Shown piece after piece: positions 22,950 through 35,122 of a DNA stretch of 64,000 nucleotides; positions within the stretch are counted from its first letter, which is position 1; the number at the start of each line of letters is the position of its first letter. The translations under genes were made by a program, and so were the position numbers. The stretch is from Buddleja alternifolia (taxonomy: Eukaryota; Streptophyta; Magnoliopsida; Lamiales; Scrophulariaceae): the NCBI GenBank assembly GCA_019426215.1, contig CM033402.1:3472001-3536000 (forward strand). The letters are read 5' to 3'. The notes beneath the pieces were generated by a model. It had not been told where the DNA came from and searched no databases. It was given only the letters and a program-made list of their open reading frames with translations.

Positions 22950-24160
22950 CACCCAAATTACCTGACCTCCGAAGCTAATGCAGTCCCCACTAGATACTTG
23001 CCCGAACCTTAGTTTGAATCTACATCTATATATATAAGTTGCATTCAATTCCCCCCTCAAAACCTCAGACTCAGATTCCTACGTGACTGGTTTTCTAGCT
23101 ATTCTTCGGAATTGTTGCATCTTAGTCCGATACTTTCACATATGTGAGTTTGTGATCTTCTTCACTGGAATTGTTGAATTCTTATACAATTTTCTCATTT
23201 ATATCTTCATATTTAAATATTTGTTTTGAGCTAGGTAATAAAATTGGACAGTTCTTGAGAATTATCATCGGCTTTAATTTGTATGCTTACAAGTGTTTAT
23301 TGTATTTGAATAATTAAGGAGAAGTGTAATTGAAGTCGAGATCGCGACGCTATAACGAATTTGATCGAACTCAGCATTCGAGTTCAATTTTGCTAATTTA
23401 ACGGGATAACTTGATAAGACTTGGATAGATTATGACTTTCGGACTTGAATTGACAAACAAGAACTTGAATTTTTTTATTTTTTTTTATTTTTTTTTGGTT
23501 AAAATGCCATTTTATTAGCTGAATCAGCTTTTGATTAAGTGAATTTAGCTCAAATTCTGTGCTTTTGCTGTGAATTTAGTTCGAATTTGGTGTTGTGGTG
23601 CGAGGATCTTGCGTGGATCGTCAATACAGGGTTTTGTCTATCCAATCTGTAAGTTTATGAGTCCATCAACGTTTATTTATTTATTTTTGGAATTAGGGTT
23701 TGTGGTTTTGTCCTCGTCAGCACATTTCAATTAATGATTTTTCTAATTAAATTGCATTTGTGTATAATTTGGACTTGATTTTTCAGTGTAAGAAGAGTGA
23801 GTGACAGAGTAGTCATGGCGCAAAGTAATTGTGAAGCAGACAAGGTGTAAAGATTCTCTCCTTTTTAGTATAGTTTATTGTCTCCTTAATTTTCCACTTG
23901 AGGGAAAAGAATGGAAACAATAGAATATTTTCTACTTCACACTTTACGTTATTGTTTTCTTTGTAAAATATTGGATGTATTTCTAGTTATGCCAACGAAC
24001 GTTTTAGAATAAATTAAAGGTACCTAATTGTGACATTGAGAAATGTTGTAGCTGACAAGTGGAGACAACTTGTCATTTTTGTCGCAAAAGATCGATTGAT
24101 TTCTCTATTTGCTTCAAGCTTTTTTAGCAGGCTCTAAAAAAGATTCAGTTGTAAATGTGG
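22950..24160 (+). pseudogene. Truncated duplicate of LUH promoter, 5'UTR and exon 1
   Basis: Parallels 25035-26215 base for base with many substitutions. Shared landmarks are a TATA-like ATATATATAAGT, CAAACCTCAG/CAAAACCTCAG leaders, GGATCTTGCGTGGATCGTCAA, the 5'UTR intron donor TTTGTAAGTTTATGA/CTGTAAGTTTATGAG, and an exon 1 starting at ATG 23815. Exon 1 reads MAQSNCEADK: the Trp of the functional copy is Cys here, and the codon after Lys is GTG followed at once by TAA. No exon 2 follows; the copy ends at the 127-bp array. It is a duplicated promoter without a gene, although it could still start transcripts. Confidence 0.85.
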
Positions 24161-24910
24161 TTATAAATGAACAAGTTATAAATAACAAGAGATGTACAAA
24201 TTATGAATCATTTTGTGTTCCGACATGTAGTTAGATTTTCGAGCTTCACGTGTCCTCACCCAACAACTAGACTTCAGGTCGTAGTTGTGATAAATAAATG
24301 AATATTTAAAGATAACGAGAGTTGTACGGACCACATATCATCTGCATCCAGACGTGGTTAGATTTTCAAGCTTCACGTGTCCTCAACCAACGGCTGGGCT
24401 TCATGTCGGAGTTGTGATAAATAAATGGATATTTAAAGATAACGAGAGTTGTATGGACCACAGATCATCTGCATCGACACGTGGCTAGATTTTCAAGTTT
24501 CGTGAGTCCTCAACCAATGACTAAACTTCAGGTCGGAGTTGTGATAAATAAATGTATATTTAAAGATAACGAGAGCTGTACAGACCACATATCATCTGCT
24601 TTGACACGTGGTTAGATTTTTGAGCTTCATGTGTCCTCAATTAACGGCTGGACTTTAGGTTGGAGTTGTGATAAATAAACGAATATTTAAAGATAACAAG
24701 AATTGTACAGACCACAAGTCATCTGCATAGACATGTGGTTACATATCCGAGCTTCCCGTGTCCTCAACCGACTGTTGAACTTCACGTCAGAGTTGTGATA
24801 AATAAATGAATATTTAAAGATAATGAGAATATACCATGAGTCATCTGCATTGATACGTGACAAGATATTTGAACTCGACGTGTCCTCGACAAGCGGCTTC
24901 ATGTCATCGT
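24160..24910. repeat. 127-bp minisatellite with G-box motifs, about six units
   Basis: GTTGTGATAAATAAA recurs at 24284, 24411, 24538, 24665 and 24792, an exact 127-bp period, with a partial unit before. Each unit carries two positions where CACGTG or a one-base variant appears: within TTCACGTGTCCTC and within GACACGTGGNTAG. It lies between the decayed duplicate and the LUH promoter, about 250-1000 bases upstream of the likely LUH transcription start. Confidence 0.9.
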
Positions 24911-25119
24911 TGAGTGGGCCCGTCATGGTACCCCTGGAGCAACGCAAAGACCCTCAAGTGGACCCATAGTTATGAAGTATGGCAAGGGGCATTTGTGTAA
25001 AGTACAAGAATGGGCCCACATCACACACGCCTAGCCACTATCCACCCAATCCTCCCTCCGAACCTCCAAAGCTACAAAAATCCCCACTGTACACCTCCCC
25101 GAACCTCAGTCCGAACCTA

Positions 25120-25145
25120 CACATTATATTTACGTATATATAAGT
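25120..25145 (+). promoter_or_regulatory. Likely LUH core promoter (TATA region)
   Basis: TTATATTTACGTATATATAAG lies about 25-30 bases ahead of the conserved leader start (GATTCTCCCCCCAAACC). The same arrangement is conserved in the duplicate at about 23020-23045, which supports a promoter function. A 5'UTR intron follows (25686-25818, GTAAGT...TTTTTCAG). Confidence 0.55.
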
Positions 25146-25871
25146 CGCATTTGATTCTCCCCCCAAACCTCAGGCTCAGATCCCTACCTGACCGCTTTTC
25201 CAGCTATTTACCGAAATTTGCGTCGTCGAGATATTTCTTATTATTATTTCAAGCTTCTTCACTCTCTTTGAGTTGTGTTTTCTTCTTCACGGTAAATTGT
25301 CAATAATTCTCCTACTGTTTTTCATTCTTCTCTTTTCAGATTTCAAATCTTCGTTTTGAGCAAATCTAAAAACTAATAAAATTGGATAATTCTTGAGAAG
25401 TTTAATTAAGTCAAAATCGCGATCACCGTAATGAATTTGAGTTCAATTTTGCTGATTTAACCGGATAATTTGATAAGAATCGGATTGATTACGGCTTTCG
25501 GACGTGAATTGACAAACAATTGTACGAAATTGAGATTTTTTTGTTTGATTATTAGCTAAATCAGTTCTTAATTAAGTGAATTTAGCTGAAATTCTGTGTT
25601 TCTGCAGTGAATTTAGTTCGGATTGGGTGTTTCGGTGCGAGGATCTTGCGTGGATCGTCAATGCAGGGTTTGATCTCTCCGATTTGTAAGTTTATGATTC
25701 CTTCAATTTTATTTTATTTTGAATTAGGGTTTGTGGTTCGGTTCTGTTTTACTAATTTCAGTTAGTGATTTTTTTGGATTATATTGCATGTTGTGTATAA
25801 GGACTTTGATTTTTTCAGTGTAAGAAAAGCGACTGACAGAGTAGAGAGTAGAGTTCTGTGGAGTAACTATC

Positions 25872-28800
25872 ATGGCGCAGAGTAACTGGGAAGCGGACAA
25901 GATGTAAAGATTCTCTCCTTTTTAGTAAAGTTTATTGTCTCCTTAATTTTCCAGTGGTGGGAGAAGTAACAGATGAAACAATAGAATCTTTTCTTTTTCG
26001 TGTTTTGCGTTTATCTTTTCGTGTTGCAAAATATTGGATGTGTATATTATGCCAATGCACGTTTTAGCATAAATTAAAGTTACCTAATTGTGATATGTCG
26101 CGAAATGCTTTAGCTGACAAGTGGAGGCAGCTTGTCGGTTTTGTCATAGAAGATCGATTTCTCTATTTGCTTCATACTTTTTTGGCAGGCTTTCAAAAGG
26201 AGTTGTAAATGTGTTTTTATTAACTTATAGATAGATTACATCTGACGAAGACTATCGTTTTTTGATTTTTTTTTTGCCAGGCTTGATGTCTACATTCATG
26301 ACTATTTGTTGAAACGAAAATTGCATAATTCAGCTAAAGCTTTCATGACAGAAGGAAAAGTTGCTACTGATCCTGTAGGTAAGGATTGTGTTATACATTA
26401 TTGAATTGGGTGTTGTGCCGGAAGTTAGTCCGGACTGAGGTACTTTCTGCCTCCTGGTTTTAGAAAATGCATGCCATCGATTATATCTCAGTTTCTTACG
26501 AAGTTATTTTGATTTGAAGCTATTGATGCGCCTGGAGGATTTCTTTTTGAATGGTGGTCTGTCTTTTGGGACATTTTCATTGCAAGGACAAATGAGAAGC
26601 ATTCTGAAGCAGCTGCAGCTTACATAGAGGTTTCTCAAAATTCTGCTAGACTAGATGCTCTTGGTTTTGTTGCATTGTTGATTATCGATTATCATCATGT
26701 TTGTACATGTATACATCCGCGAGTTAATGTGTTTTCTTTGTCACTTTTGACTCTATTTCAGACGCAACAAAATAAAACAAGAGAGCACCAACAGCAGCTC
26801 CAAATGCAGCACTTGCAACTTATGCAGCAGCGTAATGCTCAGTTACAGCGAAGGGATCCTAACCATCCTCCCCTTGGTGGTCCTATGAACTCGATGAACT
26901 CAGAAGGAATGAACGGACAGCCTTCTGCCAGTGTTTTGGCTATGAAAATGTACGAAGAACGTATGAAGCATCCTCATTCGATGGATTCAGAGACATCTTC
27001 TGGTCTTCTTGATGCTAATAGAATGGCACTTCTCAAGTCAGCACCCAATCAACAAGGGTAACATTGATATAGCCTAATTAGACTTCTCTGAATAGAAGTT
27101 ATTCAGAAGTTGTTAATTGTGATATTATTGGTTCTACTGACCATTATTTTTTTATTTTTTTTTCGTGGTTGATTCAGTCAGTTGATACAAGGCAATTCTG
27201 GAAACATGTCTGCAGCCTTGCAGCAAATGCAAGGACGTCCACAACTAGCTACAGTAAATAACTGTTTATTTTGTTCGATATTCCCCTTTGGTTCCTTTTG
27301 TTTCCTTACCGAGCTCAACCTTGTGTGTTTGGTACTTTTAGGACATTAAAGCGGAAATGAATTTGGGTGGAACTCAGAAATCTTTGCCTATGGACCCGTC
27401 ATCAATATATGGGCAGGCGATTCTTCAGTCAAAATCTGGACTTGGTGGAGCAGGTAATAGCAATGGTGTCCTCCAAGCTAGTTTATTGGTCATGGAGTTG
27501 TTCATTAAGTTTTTTTTTTTTTTTTCCTTTTTCTGTCCCAATGACAAGCTATTGAAGCACTTGTACAAGATGGCAGTGGAAGGTTAATCATACTTCAAAA
27601 AATTATCTTAGTATCAACGTACACTGCTGTCGTCGCGCTGATATATATGCATTAGTTTATGGTATACAAAACCTTGTACTTTTATGGTATGTGAATCTGA
27701 ATTTGGAACTCTTAACAACATTTCTATATGTGATTTTATTTGGCATATATCACATATATGCTATTATTCTCAATATTAGAAAAATGCTTTTGTTCGTTGC
27801 ATTATTCAGTGTTGCCATTGACTTCAGTACCTTTCTTTTTCTTAGTAAATGTAGTTTGCAAAGGCCCTCTCAGGCTCCACAGCTTCAGTTCTTCTATGTT
27901 ATATGCAGTTTTATATTGCTCTTCTAAATCTGAGGTTGATTCCCATGTTGGTTTATTACACGATTTCAGGGTTGAATCCAGGGATGACTGGTCTTCCACT
28001 GAAGGGTTGGCCTCTAACAGTGAGTTTCTTGTAGCTTTATTTGTTCATCATTCGTTGGAAATATGGTGCTGATGCTTACTATCACCCAGGGAATTGATCA
28101 AATACGACCAAGTTTGGGTTTACAAGTACAAAAGCCCAATCTACCGGCTCAAAACCAGTTTCTTTTGTCTTCACAACAACAGCAGGCTCTAGCACAAGCG
28201 CAGGCGCAAGGGAACCTTGGTAATTCACATAACTATGGGTTTGGAGGAGTACCAAGGGCTAATTTTAACCCAAAAGATGGTCCACCTCCAAGAAATGATG
28301 GATCTATTTGCTCCCCTGTGCAAGCGAATTCACCAAAGGTTAATATTGCCCCTGATATTTATTGCTATATATATTACTTGTCTCCTAATCTTTAGCCTGT
28401 AAAAACAAGGATTTTTCCTGGTTAGACCTGATGCCAATAGCTGTATCAGAGAATTGAGTTGGTTTGACTGGGTTATCTGTTCGTCGTGCTTCTGTGCTCT
28501 GACGACTGGTCTAGGTTCTAAGGATGCAGCTGATAGCCAACCGTCCATTGAACAGGACATTCAGCTTAACTAGTTACAGAGAAGAAATGAATAGAACTTT
28601 TTGTTGTTTCCGGGAAAGCATTATGTGTTTTACATTTAATGTGTTCCATATATTCTTCGATATATTTCTCCTCATCTATCTATTTGTCTGTTGGGGGTAC
28701 CCTCTTAATGGTTCTCTGAGAATTAATTATCTATTATCACTATGGACCAAATCTTTCATATAAACTAGTGGCTCGGTAAATACACTTCCTTTTTAGCGTA

Positions 28801-31800
28801 TTGCTCATATGGTAAATTTATGGTGCTGTTCTTAATTACTAATTTCCTATTTATGGCCAAGTGTATTTTACTATATGTAATTACTCATTTCCTGTGAATT
28901 TATGCTTGTGCTTACTTAAACAGACATTGAATGCTTTCCTTCTCTATATTTGTGGGTTTTTTTGTTTTTTTTTCCTATTTGCTTGTTTTCATGCCTCTTA
29001 TAGATTTTTGTTCCTTTCACTTTGAAGTAGAATTAGACTTTTCGTCGAACTAGGGTAGTTAAATGTGTATGATAAGCAATTTTGTCTTAATTCTTTCAAA
29101 AGATTGTTATTGGATTAGTGGATATGCTGATCAGAAAAGTTTTTAACAGCTTAAATTATAAATGATGACTTTTTACGCCTCAGAACAAACTAGAATCCCT
29201 AATTCCTAATGAATCATTTCTGGCCTCTGGGCAATTAAAAGTTTATTGTTTTGGAGCGCAGATCAAAATGGGCCAAATGCACCAGTCTTCCTCTCAACAA
29301 CAGGATCAGTTGCAGCAGCAGCAGCAACAGCAATTGCAACAGGTAAATTCATAATTTTGTAGTTGTTGATCCCATTTTGTTGGAACAATGATAAAGCATT
29401 TAACAATTTATTAGTAGCAAATCATTGGTCAATTTTATATCTGCTCCCATCAGAATGCACAAGTTTTTACTGACTTTTGCATGAAGATAGAAAGGACATG
29501 ACATGCTATTTGACTTGAAACAGAATAACCGGAAAAGAAAGCCGCACTCTTCATCTGGACCTGCCAACAGCACAGGTACTGCGAATACGGTAGGCCCTTC
29601 CCCAGGCACACCGCAATCAACACATACACCTGGTGACGGAATGACTGCTGCTAGCAGCCTGCAGCATGTCAATAGTGTGTCCAAGGGTATGATGATGTAT
29701 GGTGCAGATGGAGCTGGTGGAATTGCATCATCTTCAAATCAGCTAGTAAGACTTATTCGATTGTAGTTTACTTTATGTATTTAAGTGTCCCGGTACCTAA
29801 CTTCCAGATGTTGTACTAATTTGACACCTTTCAAAATCTTTACACTCACTCGTTAAACTTGGTATGGGTATTAACTTGCCTATTCGATTGGAACTTCATT
29901 TTTCTGAAATACTTTTTTGATTATTAAAACTGATTTACATATGAGATTGATCTTTATCTCTTATGGATATTATCTTCAACAAATTGGGAATTCTGAGTGT
30001 TGCAACTTGCATCATGAAATATATATTGCCTTAAATTCATGCTACTAATTTCTTCGTGAAGGATGACTTGGAGAATTTTGGGGATGTTGGTGCCCTTGAT
30101 GATAATGTGGAATCTTTTCTGTCGAATGATGGAGGCGATGGAAATTTATATGGCTCCTTGAAACAAACTCTTACCGAGCATAAAACGGAGGCTCCTAAAG
30201 GTGGTGTGCTATGATTTCTATCCATGTTTCAATCAGCTTTTTAATGCAACTGCCACTGTCTCAAAGAGTTCTCTCTCGTTTATATTACTTGCAGGTTTTT
30301 CATTTGGAGAGGTTGGTTGTATACGGACAAGAAACAAAGTGACTTGTTGCCATTTTTCTTCGGATGGAAAGTTGTTAGCTAGTGCTGGGCATGACAAAAA
30401 GGTAACAGTCTGGCCTCAACCAATTTTCTGGGTATTTACGGCATAAATGCACAATTTGGGTACAGTGTCTTATTGTTGTTTATGCGTATTTATTATGGCT
30501 GCGATCCCCCTCTCTATTCCTATTTAAGCTTTACTATAAATAGCTTCTAGAAGTGAGCAATTTATTTATATGTTTGTTATCAGTTATGTGTTTTATCTGT
30601 TTCTAAGTGTTCTCTTTCTGTCATTTTTTCTTGAATTAGGCTGTCCTTTGGAACATGGATACTCTGCAAACAGAGACCACCCCAGAAGAACATCAATACT
30701 TGATTACGGATGTTCGCTTCCGGCCAAATTCAACTCAACTTGCGACTGCTTCTTTTGACAAATCTGTCAGATTATGGGATGCAGCTAATGTAATGATCTC
30801 TCTTCCTTTCAATCTGATGATTTTTCACTTATTAGACTGTTAATGAATCTAGGAATAATTGAAACTGTGAGATGCACGCCTATACACCCACATTCCGACA
30901 TTTTAATTTAATTATTCATTATTGTGTCTACTTATTCGCTCTTATAAATCTTCATTTATATTTTGCAATTGGAAGTACTTATCCTATTTAACTTTTTCAT
31001 GCAGCCAAGCTATTGTTTGCATGCTTACACAGGGCATGCTTCCCATGTCATGTCCCTCGACTTCCATCCTAAGAAGAATGATCTTTTTTGTTTCTGTGAT
31101 AGTAACAATGAAATACGATATTGGAGTATCAGTCCGTTTTCATGCACTCGTATTTCCAAGGTTAGCCATCGAGCACTGATCTTCTAATCGCTTGCATCTT
31201 CATTTATGAATCTCTTGTTTTTTTAACTTGATCTTCTTAATTGCGTGGAGCAGCAAAGCGGCAGTGCACAAGTGAGATTTCAGCCTGTAACTGGACAGCT
31301 GTTGGCAGCAGCATCAGACAAGGTGGTGTCCATATTTGACGTTGAAAACGACAGGCAAACACATTCTTTCCAGGTCTGTGCATTTCTAATGACATCTTAG
31401 TTATACCTGGTGTTGAGCAACTAATGCAAGGGGTAATTACATGCACACCCTTCACTGTCTGAATAATTACCACAAGCCCCTGAGGTTCTGCAAATTACAG
31501 GACACTCCTTGTTAGATTCTGATAGCCCGAACAACCTCGAAAAGCAGGGATTGAAATTGTAATATGCTTTTTACAGCCAATGGTTTAAACTGTAATATGC
31601 AGGGGAAGTTATTGTAATATTTCTAAACCTCGGGGTGTTTTTCATAATTAGTGTCTTAGACAGGGTGTGTGTGTAATTTACCCTTGATGCAATGCTTCAT
31701 GCAGTGAATATATTGGTATTTTGTGCATTTGCTATTTCCTTTTGGTTATATGTTAATTGTTTTGGTGATTCATTAGGGACATTCTGGTGTGGTGAACTAT

Positions 31801-31984
31801 CTATGCTGGGATCAAAATGGCGACCTGTTGGCTTCTGTGAGTGAGGACAGCATTAAAGTTTGGTCATTAGCGTCTAGAGAGTGCATCCACGAGCTCAACT
31901 CCAATGGGAACCAATTCCATTCTTGTGTTTTCCATCCAAATTATTCTGAACTCTTGGTGATTGGAGGATTGCGGGTAACTCACG

Positions 31985-32025
<41 letters not shown>

Positions 32026-32878
32026 AAAACACATTGTTATGGTCATTCTTATGAGTCCAGGTGACAACCATCTATGTGGTGGTGGAACTCATGTGGGGTC
32101 CACGATGCACAAATATTTATGATTATATTGAGAGACTCTGAGACATGGACTCTTAAGAATCACTCCATGTTGTACCAATTAGCCCTTTTAGTAGTTGTAA
32201 CTGGTTATGGTAGACAACACCTTCCCTTCCTGATTTTTCACTTTTAAGTGAGTTCAGCAGGAATTGTCTTAATGCCATTACACCTGTACTTTTTCTCCCA
32301 ACTGAAGTCTTTCAATATTTTTGGGTGGGTTGGACTGGAAGTATCTCATGGAAAGTTCAGGATTCTGATGGAAGTTGAAACTCGATATTGGTTTTGCAAT
32401 TTCGTCATCTTTGAGTGGCTTCCTTTGTTTATGTTTCACATTATTCATCAAACTGTGCTTGCGGGTATTGCTGTCCCTCCACTTTGGCTCGTGTGGGTAA
32501 TTCTTAGGAAGTCTCCACGTATGTCCCATCACATAGATGATTGTGATTGTATAGTGATTCATAGTCCAAGGACCTCATAAGAATAATCCAGTCCTACGTT
32601 CACCAGCATAATAGACATTGCATTGATGATATGTCCATAATTTTCTCCCTTTTTTTTCTTTTGTAATCTTAGATACTACATCGACGATAAGATATGTCGA
32701 TAATGCTCGTTTTTCACCTTTTTGATGATTGTAGTCTTTGGAGTTGTGGAACATGGCTGAGAACAAAAGCATGACGGTTCCAGCACACGAGAACATAATC
32801 GCTGCTTTGGCACAGTCCCCTCTCACAGGAATGGTCGCCTCTGCTAGCCATGATAGTTCCGTCAAGTTATGGAAATAA
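25872..32878 (+). CDS. LUH: LEUNIG_HOMOLOG transcriptional corepressor
   Basis: Seventeen coding exons, all GT-AG: 25872-25903, 26281-26378, 26520-26629, 26762-27057, 27178-27253, 27342-27453, 27970-28019, 28090-28338, 29262-29342, 29524-29745, 30062-30200, 30295-30401, 30640-30789, 31005-31160, 31254-31373, 31777-31974, 32735-32878. Total 2340 nt, 779 residues, one open frame, close to Arabidopsis LUH. Residues 1-80 form the LisH/LUFS region ([20 protein letters not shown]; later [15 protein letters not shown]), which binds SEUSS-type adaptors. A Gln-rich centre follows (CAG run near 29315), then a basic NRKRKP and, from about residue 490, seven WD40 repeats ending VKLWK. Tup1/Groucho-like repressor acting in the nucleus in flower, seed-coat mucilage and hormone pathways. 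[10 protein letters not shown] and the central sequence match LUH better than LUG. Confidence 0.95.
31430..31684. mobile_element. GGGTAATTACAT-type MITE in LUH intron 15
   Basis: Ends are inverted: GGGGTAATTACATGCACACCC at the left against GGGTGTGTGTGTAATTTACCC at the right. The interior carries an AATATG/TTGTAATAT pair, and there is no coding capacity. Flanks share ATGCAA. A relic of the same family lies at 9475. Confidence 0.6.
32039..32165. mobile_element. Short inverted-repeat element in LUH intron 16
   Basis: TGGTCATTCTTATGAGTCCA at the left and TGGACTCTTAAGAATCACTCC at the right are inverted over about 20 bases. A (TC)n(AC)n microsatellite (31984-32028) lies just upstream, directly after the exon 16 donor. 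Confidence 0.45.
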
Positions 32879-33185
32879 TCAGAATTGTCGATGTCAACGT
32901 GTTTGAGTTGCCTTAGCTTTAGCAAGTTTTCTTGGTCTTGTGTATTTGGGGGTGATCTACAGCCAGTCGAGAAGCACTTCAAACAGACTATTTGATGAAG
33001 AGGAAGTGTATTTAAAGGAGTCCGTAATAGGATCTTATCGTAGTAAAGGAGTTTGTATGAACTATTCAAAAAAGGGTAAAAATGACCATAATAATATAAT
33101 ATAAACTGATTTAATTTCGTAAAATTGGTATTCTTCTGCCAAAAAAGAAAAGAGATTTGAAAATCCTATGGTAGATCATATTCAA

Positions 33186-33675
33186 TAGTCCTAATGTCTC
33201 TCTTTCACAATCGTAAAGTGTATTGTATGTGATTCACATATATATTTGCGTGCAAGAGATAAAAACATAATACGTTCTTGGATTATTGAACTTGGTCCGA
33301 CATAGAATTAATATAAATTTGATTTAACATAAAATTACCCTTTATTGATCCGTAAATATACCCTTGAATTTTGCATGTTGGATCTTCATGATTTATTTTA
33401 ATTGCTAAAAACCGAAGTCCCTGTAATAATAGTCTCTATTTTTCTCGCACAATAGTAAAGTGTATCGTGTGTGATTCGTACACACATTTGTGCGCAAGAG
33501 ATAAGAATATAATATACTCTTATATTATTAAATTTGAATTGATATAAAATTAATTTAAATTCGACGTGGAATTACCTTTTAATAATCCGTGAATATACCC
33601 TTGAATTTCACATGTTGGGTCTTCATGATTTATTTTAATTGCTAAAAGCGCAAGTCCCTATAATAGTTGGCAAAA
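33186..33675. repeat. Diverged tandem duplication of ~245 bp downstream of LUH
   Basis: Two copies share AGTAAAGTGTAT-like starts, GCAAGAGATAA, CCGTRAATATACCCTTGAAT and CTTCATGATTTATTTTAATT in the same order, at a spacing of about 245 bases. Noncoding. Confidence 0.7.
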
Positions 33676-34734
33676 TATATAAGTCCTGGGGCTTCAGGTT
33701 TTCTGAGGACTGTCAGTAACTCAGTATGGATTTTCCCAACTCTATCCAAAATATCATTATTATAGTTTGCATATAAAGCTGCTGAGCAAAAGCATGTGAA
33801 AGGCCCAACACTTTGTTGTATTCGGTTTTTTTTTTTTTTTCATCAGTGTTTTCACCGTCGATCGCAATGACTAATTTTTTCATTGATTGGATGCATCTCG
33901 AAGGGTGGAACAACTGGCCTAAAGTTTTCAATAGCTCTTCATAATCAAAACTAATAATCAAACTCTCACCACTTGATTAAAAAAAGAGAAGTCATTTTCG
34001 CTCCACCACACACCCTGGGTTCTTTGTTGTATTTGTTTGCTTCTTGAAATTTAATTTTGTTATGATTCACGTGGGACATTGCACGGCCCTGCAACGCCTG
34101 ATTTTCTCTACGAAATTCTGACCAAATGCATGCATGGAGACTATATAGATTTGATGATGTGCAGTTCTAATTTGTTGTGCTCAATTGTCGCATTCAAGTA
34201 CAAATTTAACATTTATCACCATGAATAAGAGTATTGTAGATTGATCCACGAAAACTTGTTTTTATCTTTGTTATAGGTTACAACTTTATACCCCGCTTTG
34301 AGACAAAAAAAAATAGGTTACAACTTTATAGACAAAAAGATAGATAGTAAGTAGTTTCAAGCGGAGTTAATGGTGCTAGGTTCGCTTCGAGGTCCTTTCC
34401 ATGTGGGCACAGTGTGAAAAAATGGTATCAGAGCCTGCCATTCTTGTGGTATTATCGAGGCGTGAGATCTGGGTAGATGTGAACTGCGAGGGATATTAGA
34501 TCCTTGAAAGTACGGTAAAAAGTGATTGTGATATTGTCCATTACACTTGTTTAGAAGTGATTATGATAGACTTTTTCGTGATTTCCACATCAAAATGTCA
34601 TTGTGATATTCTCCATTATACTAGTTTAGAAGTGATTATTATAGACTTTTTCAGGAAATCGGGTCTACCATTTTGGCAAAATGAGGTCGGATGTGAAGTG
34701 GTTTCTAGTAGAACTGTAGAACCATATTTGCAAG
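33676..34734. other. Intergenic DNA with an LTR/primer-site relic
   Basis: No gene. At about 34420-34440 AAATGGTATCAGAGCC is a perfect tRNA-Met primer site as used by LTR retrotransposons, but no LTR pair or coding domain is present nearby, so it is a fragment. About 34515-34650 holds a short direct duplication (two copies containing TTTAGAAGTGATTAT). Confidence 0.4.
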
Positions 34735-35114
34735 CAGGGACGGAGCCAGAAATTTTATTAATGGGGGGCGAGATTATTGTGATATATATCTATACACTTT
34801 TTTTTATCAGATAAACGAAGGATTCAAGGAGGGTGCGGGGCCCCTGCGCTACGGTACGCTATATTTATAGGTGGAAATATAATAAGGAATTAGGTTCAAT
34901 AACAACTTTTGACATACTTTATACTTTTATATCTCTTTCATTATAGCGAGGATTTTGGGTTTGGGGGGGAGGCGAACTCAAAGAAAAGGGAGAAAGCATG
35001 ATATTTTTCGATTTTGAGGGGGGGCGAAATACCAGAAATTTTATAAGGTAAAAAAATAATTTTTCAAAATTGAGGGGGGGGGGGGGGTGAGCGCACCCTC
35101 TAGCTCCGTCCCTG
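34735..35114. mobile_element. hAT-type MITE, 380 bp
   Basis: Ends are CAGGGACGGAGCCAG and CTAGCTCCGTCCCTG, inverted with one mismatch. An exact 8-bp duplication TTTGCAAG lies at 34727-34734 and 35115-35122, which is diagnostic of hAT transposition. The interior has G-runs (TGGGGGGCG, GGGGGGGGGG near 35080) and no coding sequence. Same end family as the large element at 17857-21001. Confidence 0.88.
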
Positions 35115-35122
35115 TTTGCAAG

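Noticed and set aside
24160..24910. Regular repeats considered as a CRISPR array
   Set aside because: The whole 127-bp unit is repeated with no unique spacers, and the genome is eukaryotic.
30037..30225. Antisense frames over LUH exons and introns (also 27802-27999, 28330-28560, 29400-29684, 31237-31473, 32575-33069)
   Set aside because: Each is the complement of LUH coding or intron sequence and lacks any recognisable domain.
34420..34440. tRNA-Met primer site as evidence for an intact LTR retrotransposon
   Set aside because: No LTR pair, gag, RT or integrase motif in the flanks; kept only as a relic.
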